Positions 33,181 to 47,272 of a DNA stretch of 64,000 bases are shown piece by piece (the first letter of the stretch is position 1; each line of letters begins with the position of its first letter). This DNA comes from Panorpa germanica. Its lineage: Eukaryota; Arthropoda; Insecta; Mecoptera; Panorpidae. Where the stretch lies: positions 10,368,603 to 10,432,602 of the forward strand of contig OY783211.1 in assembly GCA_963678705.1 (NCBI GenBank). Direction: 5' to 3'. The position numbers and the translations under genes were made by a program. The notes below the pieces were generated by a model. It searched no databases. It saw only the letters and a list, made by a program, of their open reading frames with translations, and had not been told where the DNA came from.

Positions 33181-34010
33181 CTCTACAGCCATGATTTAAC
33201 TATTTTTAGAACTAAAAAAAGTTTTGCAAGCAATTATAGTAGTCTTTAAGGAATTAATTGAAATGATGAAAATAAATGAAGCAAATAAAACAACGTTATA
33301 GTTGGAGGTCAATCTACAAAGATACATGTATAACACTCTTGTAGGTATATAAAGGTTACTTGGAAATTAACATGAATATAGAATTTTTCCATATACGAGC
33401 TGCATTAACTTTTTCGTGTTTTTTTATCGTATTTACTTTTTGGTACCAGTTAATTTCCTACGCTTAAATGACAATCATTGTGTCGAAGATAATAAAAGTA
33501 TCGATGAAATATTATATACTTAATAATAGTTACTAAATAATTTACAATCTGTCTATAGAAAACCTTTAGAAACTGAAGAGCTAATAGAAAGGAATCTAAC
33601 CTAACGGAATCTAAAGCTAACCAAGGAATTTTGAGTGCTTCTATGTGAATTTTGAGATAAAACAATAGAATTTGGTGTCGCTTTAACCCGTGACTTTTGA
33701 TACTTCTTTAATTAAGCTGATCTGATTTATATATACGTTGATACGTTGATTTATATATATGTAAAGAAATTATATTTCTTTAGTTGGTACAAAGGTCTGT
33801 CGGTAAAACAGTGACCGTTCAATGAAAACATATATAGATGACGCTGTAGGAATAACTGCCACAGTTGATATGTGGATTCTATATATTTCTTTCCATTCTC
33901 TCTTTCCTACCTATTTTGTAATTTCTGTATTCTTTCTACCTATTTTTAAATTAAAATATTAAGTATACTAAAATTTAACCATTTTTGTTTTACATGCATA
34001 TTTTTTACAG

Positions 34011-34139
34011 GACTTTATTGCGGTCCAGCGACGATGATTGATTCTGAGATGCAATTAGAAGAATCGTGTGCGTTAGAAGGTGCTCATGTCGTGATGGTTT
34101 AGTATGTACATTCATCTGCTGGACCAAGGAGCATAACAT
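34011..34139 (+). other. Probable 5'UTR exon of the kinin receptor, with two uORFs
   Basis: A polypyrimidine tract and acceptor TTTTTTACAG precede 34011, and a strong donor GTAAGTG follows 34139. The 129 bases are less AT-rich than the surroundings. They contain an ATG at 34034 opening a 22-codon frame (MIDSEMQLEE...) that ends at 34102, and a second ATG at 34104 opening MYIHLLDQGA. Neither is in frame with the receptor. It would splice to the acceptor at 36875, one base before the receptor's start codon. The link to the receptor is inferred from position and splice signals only. Confidence 0.5.
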
Positions 34140-34382
34140 GTAAGTGTAATTTAAATTTAGAATTTCCTTATAAAGTTATCATCTGAACATTGTACTAGTT
34201 CACGTTTTTTAAGCACGGATGAGCAACGCAAATCACTCATACTGTCTAGATTACTATGAGGCTGTGGTGGTGTAGTAGGGCTCACCACTAAATGGACGTT
34301 AAATATACGCAAATGCTCTTAAAAATCAGAAATAACTTAGAACTTAAGAACTCTGAACAAATCAGCAACGAATGAAGATTAA

Positions 34383-34386
<4 letters not shown>

Positions 34387-34438
<52 letters not shown>
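34387..34438. repeat. (TA)n microsatellite
   Basis: About 26 uninterrupted TA units in the likely 5'UTR intron of the kinin receptor. Confidence 0.95.
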
Positions 34439-34443
<5 letters not shown>

Positions 34444-35978
34444 TTGAGTTAGCGGATATAGTATTTGTTATGTAAAATATAGCTGCAGTATACATAACCG
34501 TGTTTGTCAGCTTCTTAATTAACGATCATTCGATACTAACTTCTCGTAAGAGCATTTACCTTTGTATGCAGTACACCTTCTAATATTTTCAATTAGGAGT
34601 TGGATTAAAGGTCTTTATTTATAATACCTTAATTATAAATTTAATTTTCTACTTCCATCACAGTTATTTATTCATTATATTTTGGTGTGGGCGGCACGGC
34701 GCGGTGTTACTTCAAACGATTCATTTCTTTCATTCATTAAAACTTTGAAACTAAGACTTTGTGCTTCGACTGACGATGGTATTATTTTAATTATAACAAA
34801 TGAATTTTCAACTGATTATTTATTAATATTCTGTTATTATGTTTATTGTAATTCTTCTAACCCGGTTTTCTTTTTTTTTTTTTTGATTTAATTGCTTATT
34901 GGTGAATAAAAAGCGTACAAAAATGTAATATTTCTTCCACCTTCAATTAATTGTTACATTTAGTCCGTAAATATTGTCACAAAATAATTGCAAAATACAT
35001 GACTTTCTTGTACTGTAAATTTTACTCGTAAGTAATGTTGCCGCTCTGTCAGGCGCATTGATGTCTAAGTTTTATTAAATTCATGGACATTTTTTCTAAT
35101 TTTTTTTTTTGATTCTTTGAAATATTTGGTTATATTATTATACAGTTATGTTCGTTATGCTCTAAAATAAAAAAAACTGCATTATTAGATTTTAAATATC
35201 TACGCGATTTTGGCTTTTAAGCAACCTTTTTTATTTTCATGGACATTTTCTTCAAAAAGAAAAAATTAAATTTTCTTGAATTTTTTTGATGCAGTTATGT
35301 TCGCTATGCTTTAAAATAAAGAACTGCTTCATTAGATTTTAAATAACTACGCAAAACTCAAAATATTGCATAGCTCTTAAAATCATAAAAGTGAACCTTT
35401 TCATCATTTTTAACAAGATTATAGTCTTCTTTCATTACATACTCCGATAGAGAGATTTAATATATAACACATTTCAAATATTACTTATTTATAAAAAAAG
35501 CACATAATTCACACTCGTTGTCTTGCAACGGGCCGAACCGCTAGTAATATATCTAAATATCATAAATAATTTGATGTTCAAAAGTTTTATAGAAATTGTA
35601 AATTTCAGTAAAAGTCACGTTTCGTATTGACAGTTTACGTTGCATGATTTAAGAGTTTACTCGTAGCTTTTCTCTCTAAGAGAACCTAATATGAATTTTA
35701 ATTCAATAAAACACTCCCCCACTATGGGAACAAATATATCATGTCCTTTAACTTCCGGCTGCTCATTGCTATCTTCTACTGCTTATCTCAAAAAACAGGA
35801 AAACTTTATATTTACCTATGTATAAAAATGTATCCTCTCATACAATACATACACATATCTACCATATACTCGTATATATAAAACCAGATACAAAAAAACT
35901 AAAAAATTTCATTAGCTGACTTTTCCAAATTTAAAAATAGTTAATTTATGATAAAAATAGCAATAATATAAAAATACT

Positions 35979-36715
35979 TTACCCCGACTGTCTTTTGTGT
36001 GTGTGAATTGAATTTCGTTTCAACTTTTCGTTCCATTTTTAAATTGAAATATTTAACTCGTTCTATATAAAAACAAATAATTTTTCATATAAACGGACTA
36101 AAAAATATTTTTTTTCAACAAAATATAAAATATTTTCAATTTTTTCGAAATTTGACCAACTTTTTTTCAAAATTTGGATTTTTTTTTCGATTCGTAAATT
36201 AGGTACTATAGTTAACCCATATATAAAATTTAAACTTTCTAGCCCAATTTTTCACTCGGCATAAACCGCCCCGTGCCCCCAAAAAAAATTTTTGAATTTT
36301 GAATTATCATTTTTTAATAACATATTTTATTATTAAGTATTTCGAAATTTGAGTTTTCTTCAAAGTTACCTACCGGACCTCCTAATTTTCTCAAGGCCCC
36401 CTTTTCCAATTTTTCAATTTCTGTTTTTCAAAAAAATTAGCATTGAAGACCGTAATACACATGCCAAATTTCAACTTTCTATCTTTTACGAATTAAAAGT
36501 TACGGAGCAAAAAGTTAAAAAACTTAGTTTTTCCGAAATTACGGGTTTCCAGGAAATTCAGGAAAAAATCCGAGGACGCCAAAAATTTTCTCTGCGAAAT
36601 AGGCAATTTTCAAGAAAATGTGCTGAGCCGTTTTCGTGCCACCATACAAATCGCGGTCGCATATAAACTTTCAGTTGGAACATTATAAGGACAAGAAAAA
36701 TTTTTTACTTCTAAA
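35979..36715 (+). repeat. Dispersed ~0.7-kb repeat (TTACCCC...GGAACATTATAA family), copy 1
   Basis: It begins near TTACCCCGACTGTCTTTTGT and ends TTGGAACATTATAAGGA. Inside are recognisable shared blocks, such as AGTTTTCTTCAAAGTTACCT and CAAATCGCGGTCGCATATAA. Copies are at 52138-52865 and 54188-54722, all within this gene. The 105-codon frame at 36349-36666 falls in the repeat and is not a gene. Confidence 0.7.
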
Positions 36716-36875
36716 AGAACACAACGATTTTTTAATAATAAAGAACGATTTCTCACATTTATGTTATGTAATTATTTAATTCACTCGTATTTGTATTTTA
36801 CCCGGTGTGAGTTTTATTTATTTCTTTCATTTTAACAGCTTTTACGTCTATTAACTAATGGCGTTTTGTTATAGA

Positions 36876-39800
36876 ATGGAGAACTTCACGTCGGTGCTGG
36901 ACTTCGTTAACTTTAATAGTACCAATGAATCTTCGTTATGGCCCCTAGATTTCGGTAAGCCATTTCATTAAATAACAAATATGCAATAAAACGCTAAAGC
37001 ACAGCTTTCAATAAAACGTTTATTTTATGTCTTGTCTTCACTCAGATCCATTATATCAAGTTCCGAACTCGGTGGTGGTGCTCCTATCGATATTTTATGG
37101 AACTATTAGTGTACTAGCAGTGGTGGGAAACTGCCTGGTGATGTGGATCGTAGCTACGTCCCGGAGGATGCAAACTGTTACCAACTGCTTCATAGCTAAT
37201 TTAGCATTGGCGGATATTGTGATTGGATTATTCGCTATACCATTTCAGGTAAAATGTTATTCAGTGTTTTTTATGTAATTTAAACTATATGTTATGCTCG
37301 AGACAGCTGTAAATAATATTTGACATATTCATATTATAAGTAGGGCTTCTTTTTTGCCCTACTTTTAACAACAGAGAAGCGTATGTAATAGGTACGACAT
37401 GACATCAGTATGTTTTACATACAAATAAATACTGCTTCAAAAAGATACGCCGACAACAGTATATGGGTTTTTGAGAATTAATTCTGTGGTGCGTGTGTCC
37501 ACATTTAACTATATGTTTTACAAAAAAAAAGATAAGGCAAAAAACCTGTGCCGCAGTGAATTCTGTAGAAATCTACAGATTCCTTTCCTCGTAGAATTAA
37601 AAGCTGTGGTGTGTGCATATTTATATGATTCCTATGCCTACAATTTGCAATAACGTAGAAAAACCTGGGAAAAAATCAATTCCAGGAACTTATATCCTTC
37701 CCGTTGTTAGAATTCGAAGAACCTGAATTCGTATATATGAATAATGTAAAAGATATTTCTAATAGTCAAATGTTCTGTGAGTATATTAACATATAAAATC
37801 AACAAAAAGCAGCGCTTGCAAAACAAACAAAATACTTTTCATAAAATAAATTTAAAACTTTTGTAAATAGAAAAGTTTTTATAGATGTATGTTAATCTCA
37901 ATAGCATTTCTAAAGTCCAGAATCTCCCGTAATGGTCCTGCCCACGTCAATCGTGAACCTAAAGCATGATGCACACTAGACCAGCGAAATTGATATTAAT
38001 TTGTACTCTAGTAGAAATGCATGAGGATTTAGCAAAGCCCATACCCGACAGGATGTTTTTAGGAAATGTTTTATCGAAAAAGATTCAAATTTTAACTGAT
38101 AGCCACGTAGAAAAAGAAACTTGTAATTAGCTAGTGGAATATTGCCTTGAAACCTTGCACTGCAAGATAATTTCTATATAGTAGCAAAATAGCAAATTAA
38201 CCTTCTAATTAGTTTGTGGAAATCTAGGACATTTTTACTTATTCTTTTGTGATTCTAAAGATAAACAGATAATTTCATGATTCTTTTAGTCGGTATATTA
38301 TTCATTTAATTATCATAAATAATAAATAAAGCAATAAATAATGTTTTTCTGTATAACAATTTATGAATATTATGCGAGCTAGTGTTGACAATACGATACA
38401 ATACCTGATATTACTACAAAGCCAAGCCTTTGAATAATTCCAGGCTTACCCCACGGATCAACAACAAAATACAGCTTTTACAAATGGATCTAAGAAGCAA
38501 TTTGTAGAAAAGGGAAGAAATATTTCAAGAACTTTGACATCATTAGTATTTATGAGAGAACAACGGAAAAGGGAAAATATAAACTAAATGATAAATCCTT
38601 TTACAGTGTAGAAAAGATAGTCGTTTTAAAATCGTTATAAGTTTATAAAGACGGAGAAAGTAAAAATATTCTTAACAGCGGCAGATCAAAGCATTTTTAA
38701 GTTGAAAGCATTCTTTTAAAATTGTGTCATTTTAAAGGAGAAAAACTTCATTTTCATGCATAACTATTTTATTATTTACTTTTTAGGAAAATTTTTCGTA
38801 TTTTACTCTGGAACTCCTTTTGGGTGTTTGAGGTATATGAGGCTCGTAAACAGGTTGAGGTTAAACACCACTAGGCCCGGTCACGAATTCGACGAATACT
38901 TTTAGGGCACCATTAATTAAAGCAAGATTAACCTAGAAAAAAAAACCCTAAAATCATTATTTCAATTTAATATTTTTCCATATTTCAGAAAGGGTATAAA
39001 ATACCACAAAATTCGTCCTGTGCTTTTTTATTCGTTTGATCACAAACAGCAAAAAATGCTTTCGGTATCTATCAGTTGGTGGATGGAGGGATTTATATTT
39101 GTTATTAGCAGAGCTTTAATATGGTCAGACGTTTTAATGGAAACCCTTTTAATCTGATTAACAAAAGTGACAATTATTTACAAACGCAAATAACGGTGAT
39201 TTTCGGAGATATGTAGATCGTGGAGAATACTTTGCCGGCTCTCACGGTTATCGTTGATTTGGTTGTATGGCTAAAGCTCTCACAATGTAACATTCTTGTC
39301 GGAAATGTAGTCACAAACCACATACCGCCTGAAACCACACTTACTCGTATTCAAACTTCTCTCGTTTTTGTGTTCCGTAGGGTGTATTAGAGTTGTTTCA
39401 TATTTGCACACTTTATCAATTTCAAATTAAAAACGTTTATTGTTCATAAATTATACACAATTTTATTAGTGTATTTCTTAATTCTGCCGTAGCTTTCATC
39501 AACATGTTGTTACTTGTTTTCTTGTGTAAGTTCTTCTATGCTTGCGTAGATTATTTCTTTCGGAAGTCTGTATTTCATTTTAAAGGGTAGGCTATCGTGT
39601 GTGTACTGTCCAGTCGTTGTATTAGTGGAATTCGTGTACTTTTATAGATTTGTAATCTCGTGGTGATGTTGCAGCACATTTCTTGTTGAAAGAAAGCTCC
39701 AATTACACTCTCAAGTTTGGAAGGATTGTATGTAGTACTAATAATACATATAATCAAAAATAGTACGCAGAGCACGCACTACTCTTGGTCAGCTACTATA

Positions 39801-42800
39801 TGGGTCCTCTTTGGATTCGGAGGGTCAGAAGAGGGCACGACTGTCTTAAGATTATCTATTCGGTATGGGCATTGTCTACATATAGCACATGGGCTGAAAA
39901 GTCAGTTTTTTTGGTTCAAAATTAGCTTTATTCATCAACGTAATCTCCATCAAGAGCAACGCAATGGAATGGTGTTATATGAACACTCACACTTGCGACA
40001 AGTCTTACTTAAGCCAAAATTGTTAGTGTTATCTTTAATATCTTTTAACAACAAATACAAAATTTCATTAATAGTCTTCGGCCGCACTAGCAGATATAGA
40101 TAGCTAGATATCTAAATTCTTTATATAGCTTTAACAGGGCTAGCTGTGTTATTCAACTAGTTCAGAAAATTGATGGCGATGGATTTTCTTAAAGATCTTT
40201 CTTCAAGAGACAGAAGGGTCTGGTCGTGAGACTGTAGCCGACATTGGAGGTAGAAGAAAATTACGATGTTAAGACCATGTTAAACGCGGAACGCATCGGC
40301 CAAAGCCGATGTTAAACGCAACCAAATACGTTTTCATTGATTGAATTGCAGCTTAAGAGCCTGTTTAGTGATTGCATGGACAAATCTGCCACAAATGCAG
40401 AGAAAACTCTTTCAAAATTTATGAAATATACACTTCTAAGCAATGCATCACAAAAAGTTGTACGTTCTATGCATATCAAAGTCACCATCCATCCATGTTT
40501 TTGTTATACATATTATCTTCTCTTGTAATATTATACAACGTACTGTATCCTACCATTACATGCCATAACATAATGCAGTGAGCGTTCAAATATTTGAAAC
40601 TTTTGCGATACGTGTTTGACGTGGAGTGTATAAATATACATATACATATTGTCAAGGAAAGGATGGGAAAACCTTTTGACAGATGCTTAAACATATACAT
40701 TGTTTTACTTTCGTCGGAATTTTAACTTTATCCCTTTGAACTCTTATGTTAAAAAGTATTTTGAGATGAATTTAAGAAAATGTGTGCAGAGGGCCTAAAA
40801 CAAGTAATATGCCAATCGTGAAATGAGACAATTAAAGGTCTAAACACACTATACTATGTATCCAGCGCGAACAGTGAACTCCAAGATATGTATATCTGTA
40901 TTCCTATTCCTCAATATTGGGATACTGCAGTTAGACATCCGTAAATCGTCCTCCACGCTCTCGGATAGTCTAATAATATGTATTGAATACTCAAAAAAAT
41001 ATTAATCATCCTTATTTAGTATACGTAACGTTTTGTACTTAATATTAGGATATACTTTAGGGTATAACTCCTCTTTGAGGTGTTTCAAATTCAACTTTTT
41101 ATAAATCAAATGCAATATTTTGAAAATCAACAATGGGAGTACAAATAATTATTTGTACAAGATTGAAAATCAAGTACAAAAGCTTGAACAACGCTATACT
41201 CGTATACACAAAGTACAACAGGTAAATTTATCAGTAGAGTACCTTCCTTTGTTATCCTCACCTGGAGGTTTGTGACACGAAAATTCCTTGGAATGGGGAG
41301 CGTGAAAAGAGAGCGCTGTTGATGTCTACCACATAAATAAAATATTTTTTAATAATAACAAAAATTTTATGTTTGTAATCATAATGTGAAATATTATAAA
41401 AGCATCGTCTCTTCATAGTCAGAATTTTTTTAAAACAAATTCCTGGAATGCTTTGAAATATTTTATATTAATAAATAAATATTTGATTAAGATTAACAAT
41501 AGAATCCAAATATTATTTGTTGTTTATTACTACAGTAGAGTAAGATTGAACGTGGATACACTAGAAAGTCCATAAAAAATTGTATCTTGTGTTAAACACA
41601 GTTAGCGTGTTTACAGTTACGTGCATTTAAAGTAACATTGTTACCTAAAATACAACGCTTTGCGATTGTGATATATTTTTCAGCTTTTTAAATATATCTA
41701 CTTTTCTGCCCATTAACATAATTATAAGACTTCTTGAATTTTAAGAAGGGTTTTTTAAGTGATATTAAAGTATCCTTTATCCAAAAGGTGTATGTTCCAC
41801 TTCAGTTAAAAATTACATGAATGTAATGTAACCTATGTTTTATGTTTTGCGGGAGAAAGATAGCCTGTGGGCAAGAGCATTAAAATTGAATCCCCGGACA
41901 AGAGTTATATTTTCTGTGTTTGGTTGTTATCAAGTTAAATTGATTATGTACATACATAATCATAAACTTAAAAGGTAGCGGTGTTGTTCACATATATGAT
42001 GCATAAAAACCACGGAAACTGGCAATACAGTATGGGGTCATCGGTGATAGGACTTAACAAAGAAAATAGGCAGAATTTAAATAAATTAAATTAAAAAGAA
42101 AATAGATGCAGATAATGACAGAAAAAGAGCAATAATTTCTTATAGTATGACAAGTCTTCAAAGGTCGAATTTCATAATTAATTAAGAAAAACTAAAATGA
42201 CCCTTATCACTCAAAGTTAATTTCATGTATTAAGATAGATTAGATTAAAAAACTCGACGGAAGCGAAATGCCACACCGATCGAGTGGCGCTCCATTAAAG
42301 CAGTTTAATTTTGCAAATTTTCTAGAACTGTCTTTTGCAGGCGTTTTTCACGAAAGTGCCGTACCGTTTCGACGGTTCTATGTACACGCCATACTGTTGC
42401 AAAGCAGTAGATTTTCAAGGAGCTTTTATGATAAAAGATCCTTAAACGTTTTAAAAGATTTTGTTTGAATCTTATGATTTTAGAAAGTTCTATTAGAAAA
42501 TGATCCTTTTAATAACTTAATCTACGATGTTTAAATGAGGTGTATTTTCACAGTTTCAAGCCGCGTTGCTGCAGCGTTGGAATTTACCGTACTTCATGTG
42601 CGCTTTTTGTCCTTTTGTCCAGTACCTCAGCGTCAACGTCAGCATCTTCACGCTGACAGCGATTGCCGTGGATAGACACAGAGCCATACTGAATCCGTTA
42701 AGGTAGGTACAGGAAACATAAATAACCTAATCAAATGATCCTATTTAACTGTGATATCAATAGGAAAAAATATATATCAATCTATTTGACAATCAGCAAA

Positions 42801-45800
42801 GTTACGCACCATCACCATGTCATATGTCAAGAGATACGCACTTAATAAGTGTTGTTCCATGTGAGAGCACGATCCTGTAGGTATGCTCTCGTGTATAACT
42901 TAAACCGGTGAGTTCTGGATATGAACAAGTTATGAGTTAGATCACTTGGAAATTTTCTTTTACGTCTTTGAACTCGTCTTTTGATTCAATAAGTCTTATG
43001 CCAAGATATTTCCATAATCGGCCAGTCGTGGTCGAGCTTATATATGTAAATGGCATTGCTTTATACTAGAGGCGTGCAGTAAGGGGCCGGCACCAGGTCC
43101 TACTTGAAAAGAGTCCTCCAAAAGCTGCGTTTAAGAAAAATTATTAGATAAAATTCATTTCGCGAGATCTAGAGAAGGCTTCGCCTGAACATATGCCCCA
43201 TAAACCGGTTTAGATACAATTAATTATACGCGGAAGCTAAAATTAAAAAGTTGCACATATAGAGTACAGTCTTAGCTTTTCATTAGTCTTGATAACCCAC
43301 TGCTTGAGTCTAAAATACAAGAAAGTTATTTAATTAGTTTTCTTAAATTGATTTTATTATTTAAATAATCCAAAAAGAGTTAGACTCCTCTCACAATGCC
43401 ACCGACTACTTGTGACGCCAATTTTTTCAGTAGGTTATATTGAAGTTATTCCGCATTAGTAAGCATTACCATAAAATGAAGTTTCTACTTTAATAATCAG
43501 CAATACACCTCTGTTCTGAAAGTAATAAAATTACGTATAATATATCTGTGACACTTATCATTAAATAAATGCAAAGACATTAAAAATGTTATATTAAGGT
43601 GAATCATTACTTCATGGTTATATAGTTAGATATAGATGGCGACAGTGTACTAAAATGACAATCGATTTACAAATTTGTACTAGCACTACATCTTTTCAAA
43701 TATAAAAACGTTAATAACTTTGCACACGATTGAGCTGTTTAAATTATATAAACTTTAGGAGTCAGATAAATGTTCAAGCTTTGTTTATAAATAGATCGTT
43801 AATTAGTATATCAATTATTTAAAAACATTTAAATAAATAAATAAAAAACTTTACCTAAAAAACATGTGATACGATTCCAACAACTATAGTTTTTTCATAG
43901 AAAGATTGAATATTACTTTTTTTATGTTTGTACACATACAGTGTTACTGTAAACCTGATAGAAACCTGAAGTAATATTCAACTTTTCTATGAACAAGCTA
44001 TTTATCAGAATCGGGATAGTATCGTATCTTGTAAAAACCCTAAAAATTAGTAAGTTATGTACATTAACCTAAGAAAATGTTTATAAAAGGTAACCTCTTT
44101 ATGTTAAATAAACGTAAATATCTTAAGCCCCATTTCCACTCACTGTTTTTTAGTTTTAATTTAAACTTAAACGTAAGTTTGAAATTATGCATCAGTAATA
44201 TACATTATTTTGTAATAATAACCATCTTTATCTTAATATATATAAATTACGTGTCACGTTGTTTGTCCGTGTTTGTCCGCGATGGACTCCTAAACTACTT
44301 AACCGATTTTAATCAAATTTGTACCCCGGGTGCAGTTTGATCCAACTTGAAAGATAGGATAGCTTACATCTCAATTTATGATTGCAATATTATCTTATTG
44401 CAAATTATTTGTCTATTAATTATCTGTATATGACATATGACATCTGGCGACGATGATGGCGACATCTGTTGACTAGATTGAGTAAATATTCTGTTGACTA
44501 GATTGAGTAAATATTCAATAGATGGCGCTATGTAATGTAATATGACAAAAACGTTAGTCACAGCAACGCGTGGCCGGGACAGCTAGTTTAATATAAATTA
44601 CTGTATTTAATATAATTAATTTTATTTCTTTATATGCCACAAATTGAAATTTACATTTAAGGTTAAAGCCTTACATTAACACTAAGGCTCTATGAGTGAG
44701 AATGGATTTTGAAGGGTAACTTCTACGTTAAAATACCTTTAAAAACATAGCGGGTACTCTGAGCAGTAAATGCCGAGTATTTATTTTCAAATACTTAATT
44801 TACAAATTAGCGGCGACAAGTAATACAAAACTGTTCATTAAATCGGCTAGCCAAATAAATATAGAAAGAACCCAGCCATTTATCTCGGAAACTGGTGTAT
44901 TTGCTAATGTAGTCTATCTACGGTTATTCGTCTGGTGAAGCTGGTACAGATCTCTACTCTCATTACTCTACACTGAATCTCACCGACTCTATTTGTGGTC
45001 GTAGAGCTTATATTAAATTACTTAATCTTCGTAAGTACCAGATTCGTTCGTTCGGCCTATGAATGTTACTACGCTCTAAACTAAACGACCCATATTAAAT
45101 GGAAAGATCCCAATGCTCCATAAATATTATCCCGCCTTTCAATAAAGCGTTATGGTCAGATTAAGTTACTATTAAAGTGTTTCGTAATTAACTAATAGCA
45201 TTAGTTGTTTCTTTCTTGTAAACGCAGTGCGCAGCCTTCGAAGAATACGGCGAAATTCATCATAGCGGCTATCTGGATGGTGTCCGGACTTTTAGCAGCC
45301 CCTATGGCGTACGCCCTCAGAGTTATGATAGTAGAAGAATCGGATGCAGGTAAAATACATTAAGAATTAAATGGAGAACATATTTGTTGTGACACAACCG
45401 AATAATTCTTAATTTTGACTACTTTGTTACTCTTCTTTCACTTTCAAAAGATACAATATTTCACAAATTTTTAGTCTGTTTTCTATATACATTACAATAC
45501 TAACTGACCCGACAGACGTTGGTGAGTCAAAGGGACCTATTTTGTAACTGCTTGCTTGACGTCTATTAACCTGACGTCATCTGATAGTTTTGTGTACACT
45601 TGCATAGCTTAGTTTAAAAAATGTAGGCCTTTGAAAAATCGTCAGAAGTTAACAGACGTCAGGTAACCAGTTACAAAATAGGCCCCAAAGTTTCAATCAA
45701 ATATTATACAATTCAACTGAAAATAAACAACTTAATCAATTGTTGGTCACTTGCTTGATGCACAATTTGACAATCAGCTATAAAACGCTATTTGCACACA

Positions 45801-47206
45801 TAGTAGCAAAAACTTTCTTTTTTTAATATAGTTTCTCGGGCTTCCTAGGCACGTAGCCTTTTATCGCCCCCAAAATTGTTCTGTTTCTTCTTATACGTTA
45901 TATCCAGACAACAAGAATGATCTATTCATGGCTACTGCTGTTATAAATTTCGGTTTCTCAATCAAAAAGGCGGTGTTAACAGGAAGCGTCTGCGAAGGCT
46001 GTAGCACCGCCCTTTGGAGTCCATTTCTTGCCATTGCTGTATTTCTACATTGCCACAGAATATGGTCAGAATCTGCCTCCTCTTCACCATATTCGCATTT
46101 AGGGTTTGGAGTGATTTTGTTTCTTGCTAGATGTTTTGGAGCTCCAGTTAGCAAAAGTTTTCACTTTTTTCAAAATATTCCAATTTTACGGGTAAACTTT
46201 CGAATTTTTCTTTCCTAGGAATTTTATCCAAACTATTACGAATATTTAAAAAATTCGGCGTTCTCAAGTGATGAGCCTATCAACGAATAGCATTCAATCT
46301 TTATTTATATAAACGACATATTTCTGTAACTATTTAGTTTAAAAAAAAAAAGAAACCCAGAAATGCAAATGGCCTAAAATAAACTTTTCCAAAAACGAAT
46401 GAACGCCATCTAGGCACCGAAGCATAAGGAAAGGTTGAAAAGATCTGGCTTAAGGATCTCCCGTGTTGACGCAGGTGTAATAACACAGTACACAATACGA
46501 CCCGCGCAGTATTTCACAATGAAAACTCAAATATAAAAACCACTACGTGATTCTATTTGTATTTTTTTTATGTTTTTACAAATATTAGCTTGCGTACTTC
46601 AACGCAATATGAATGAAATGAAAGATATTCCGAGCACGTCCTTCATTTGCATATTCTAATCCATAATTATGATAGCATAAAATGTAATATGATTCCACAC
46701 CAGAAAATCTAAACATCAACCTGTCAATTACCGTTCTCCAACAACTATTTGCACTGGGAGGTTCCTTGGCTAATGGGTCTCACTTCTATTGATTTTCCTG
46801 AATTTAACCAATTAAAACAAAAAGTAATTATGCGGTAATTTATTCTGCAGAGAATCCTCGAGTGATTCATCGCAAGCCATTCTGTTTGAATGTCCACATG
46901 AGTAACGCGACGATGATGGCTTACAGATACGTGCTGGTATTTCTTCAGGTAAGTCGAAATATTTATTTTTTATAATTTATTTAACGTCGGCCTATTTTCG
47001 ATGCTGAGTCCTATCATCGACGATCTACTACAATGATAGCAGTGACAGCAACCAAACTCAAAAAATATAGCGTTGGTCCAAAGATCGAACCTGTAGACTG
47101 TTTCGAATAAAATTTTGATATTATAAAGGTGATAAATAAATACGATTTACCTTTTATTCTATAAACTTGAACACAAAGCAGAATTTAAATTTTTAAATAG
47201 CTATAG

Positions 47207-47272
<66 letters not shown>

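Larger units (their letters stand above)
22245..34010. other. 11.8-kb gene-free region between the Tyr/Gly-rich gene and the kinin receptor leader
   Basis: No coding exon is supported. The region holds TTAA-flanked elements (22800-23331, 24135-24293), SINE copies (27030-27236, 27948-28215), a short MITE (30991-31249), decayed repeats (about 25500-25773 and 32822-33180), a pyrimidine-rich tract (25855-26050), terminal fragments resembling AGTTTTATAGAAATTAAG near 25090 and 26110, and a run of ten C at about 32390. Around 26340-26860 base composition is more balanced and a good splice donor (CAGGTAAGG near 26849) follows. An upstream untranslated exon of the kinin receptor could start there, but this is a guess. 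Confidence 0.5.

Noticed and set aside
34387-34438. Long TA run as a possible functional cruciform
   Set aside because: Plain dinucleotide microsatellites of this kind are common in AT-rich insect introns; nothing else points to a function.
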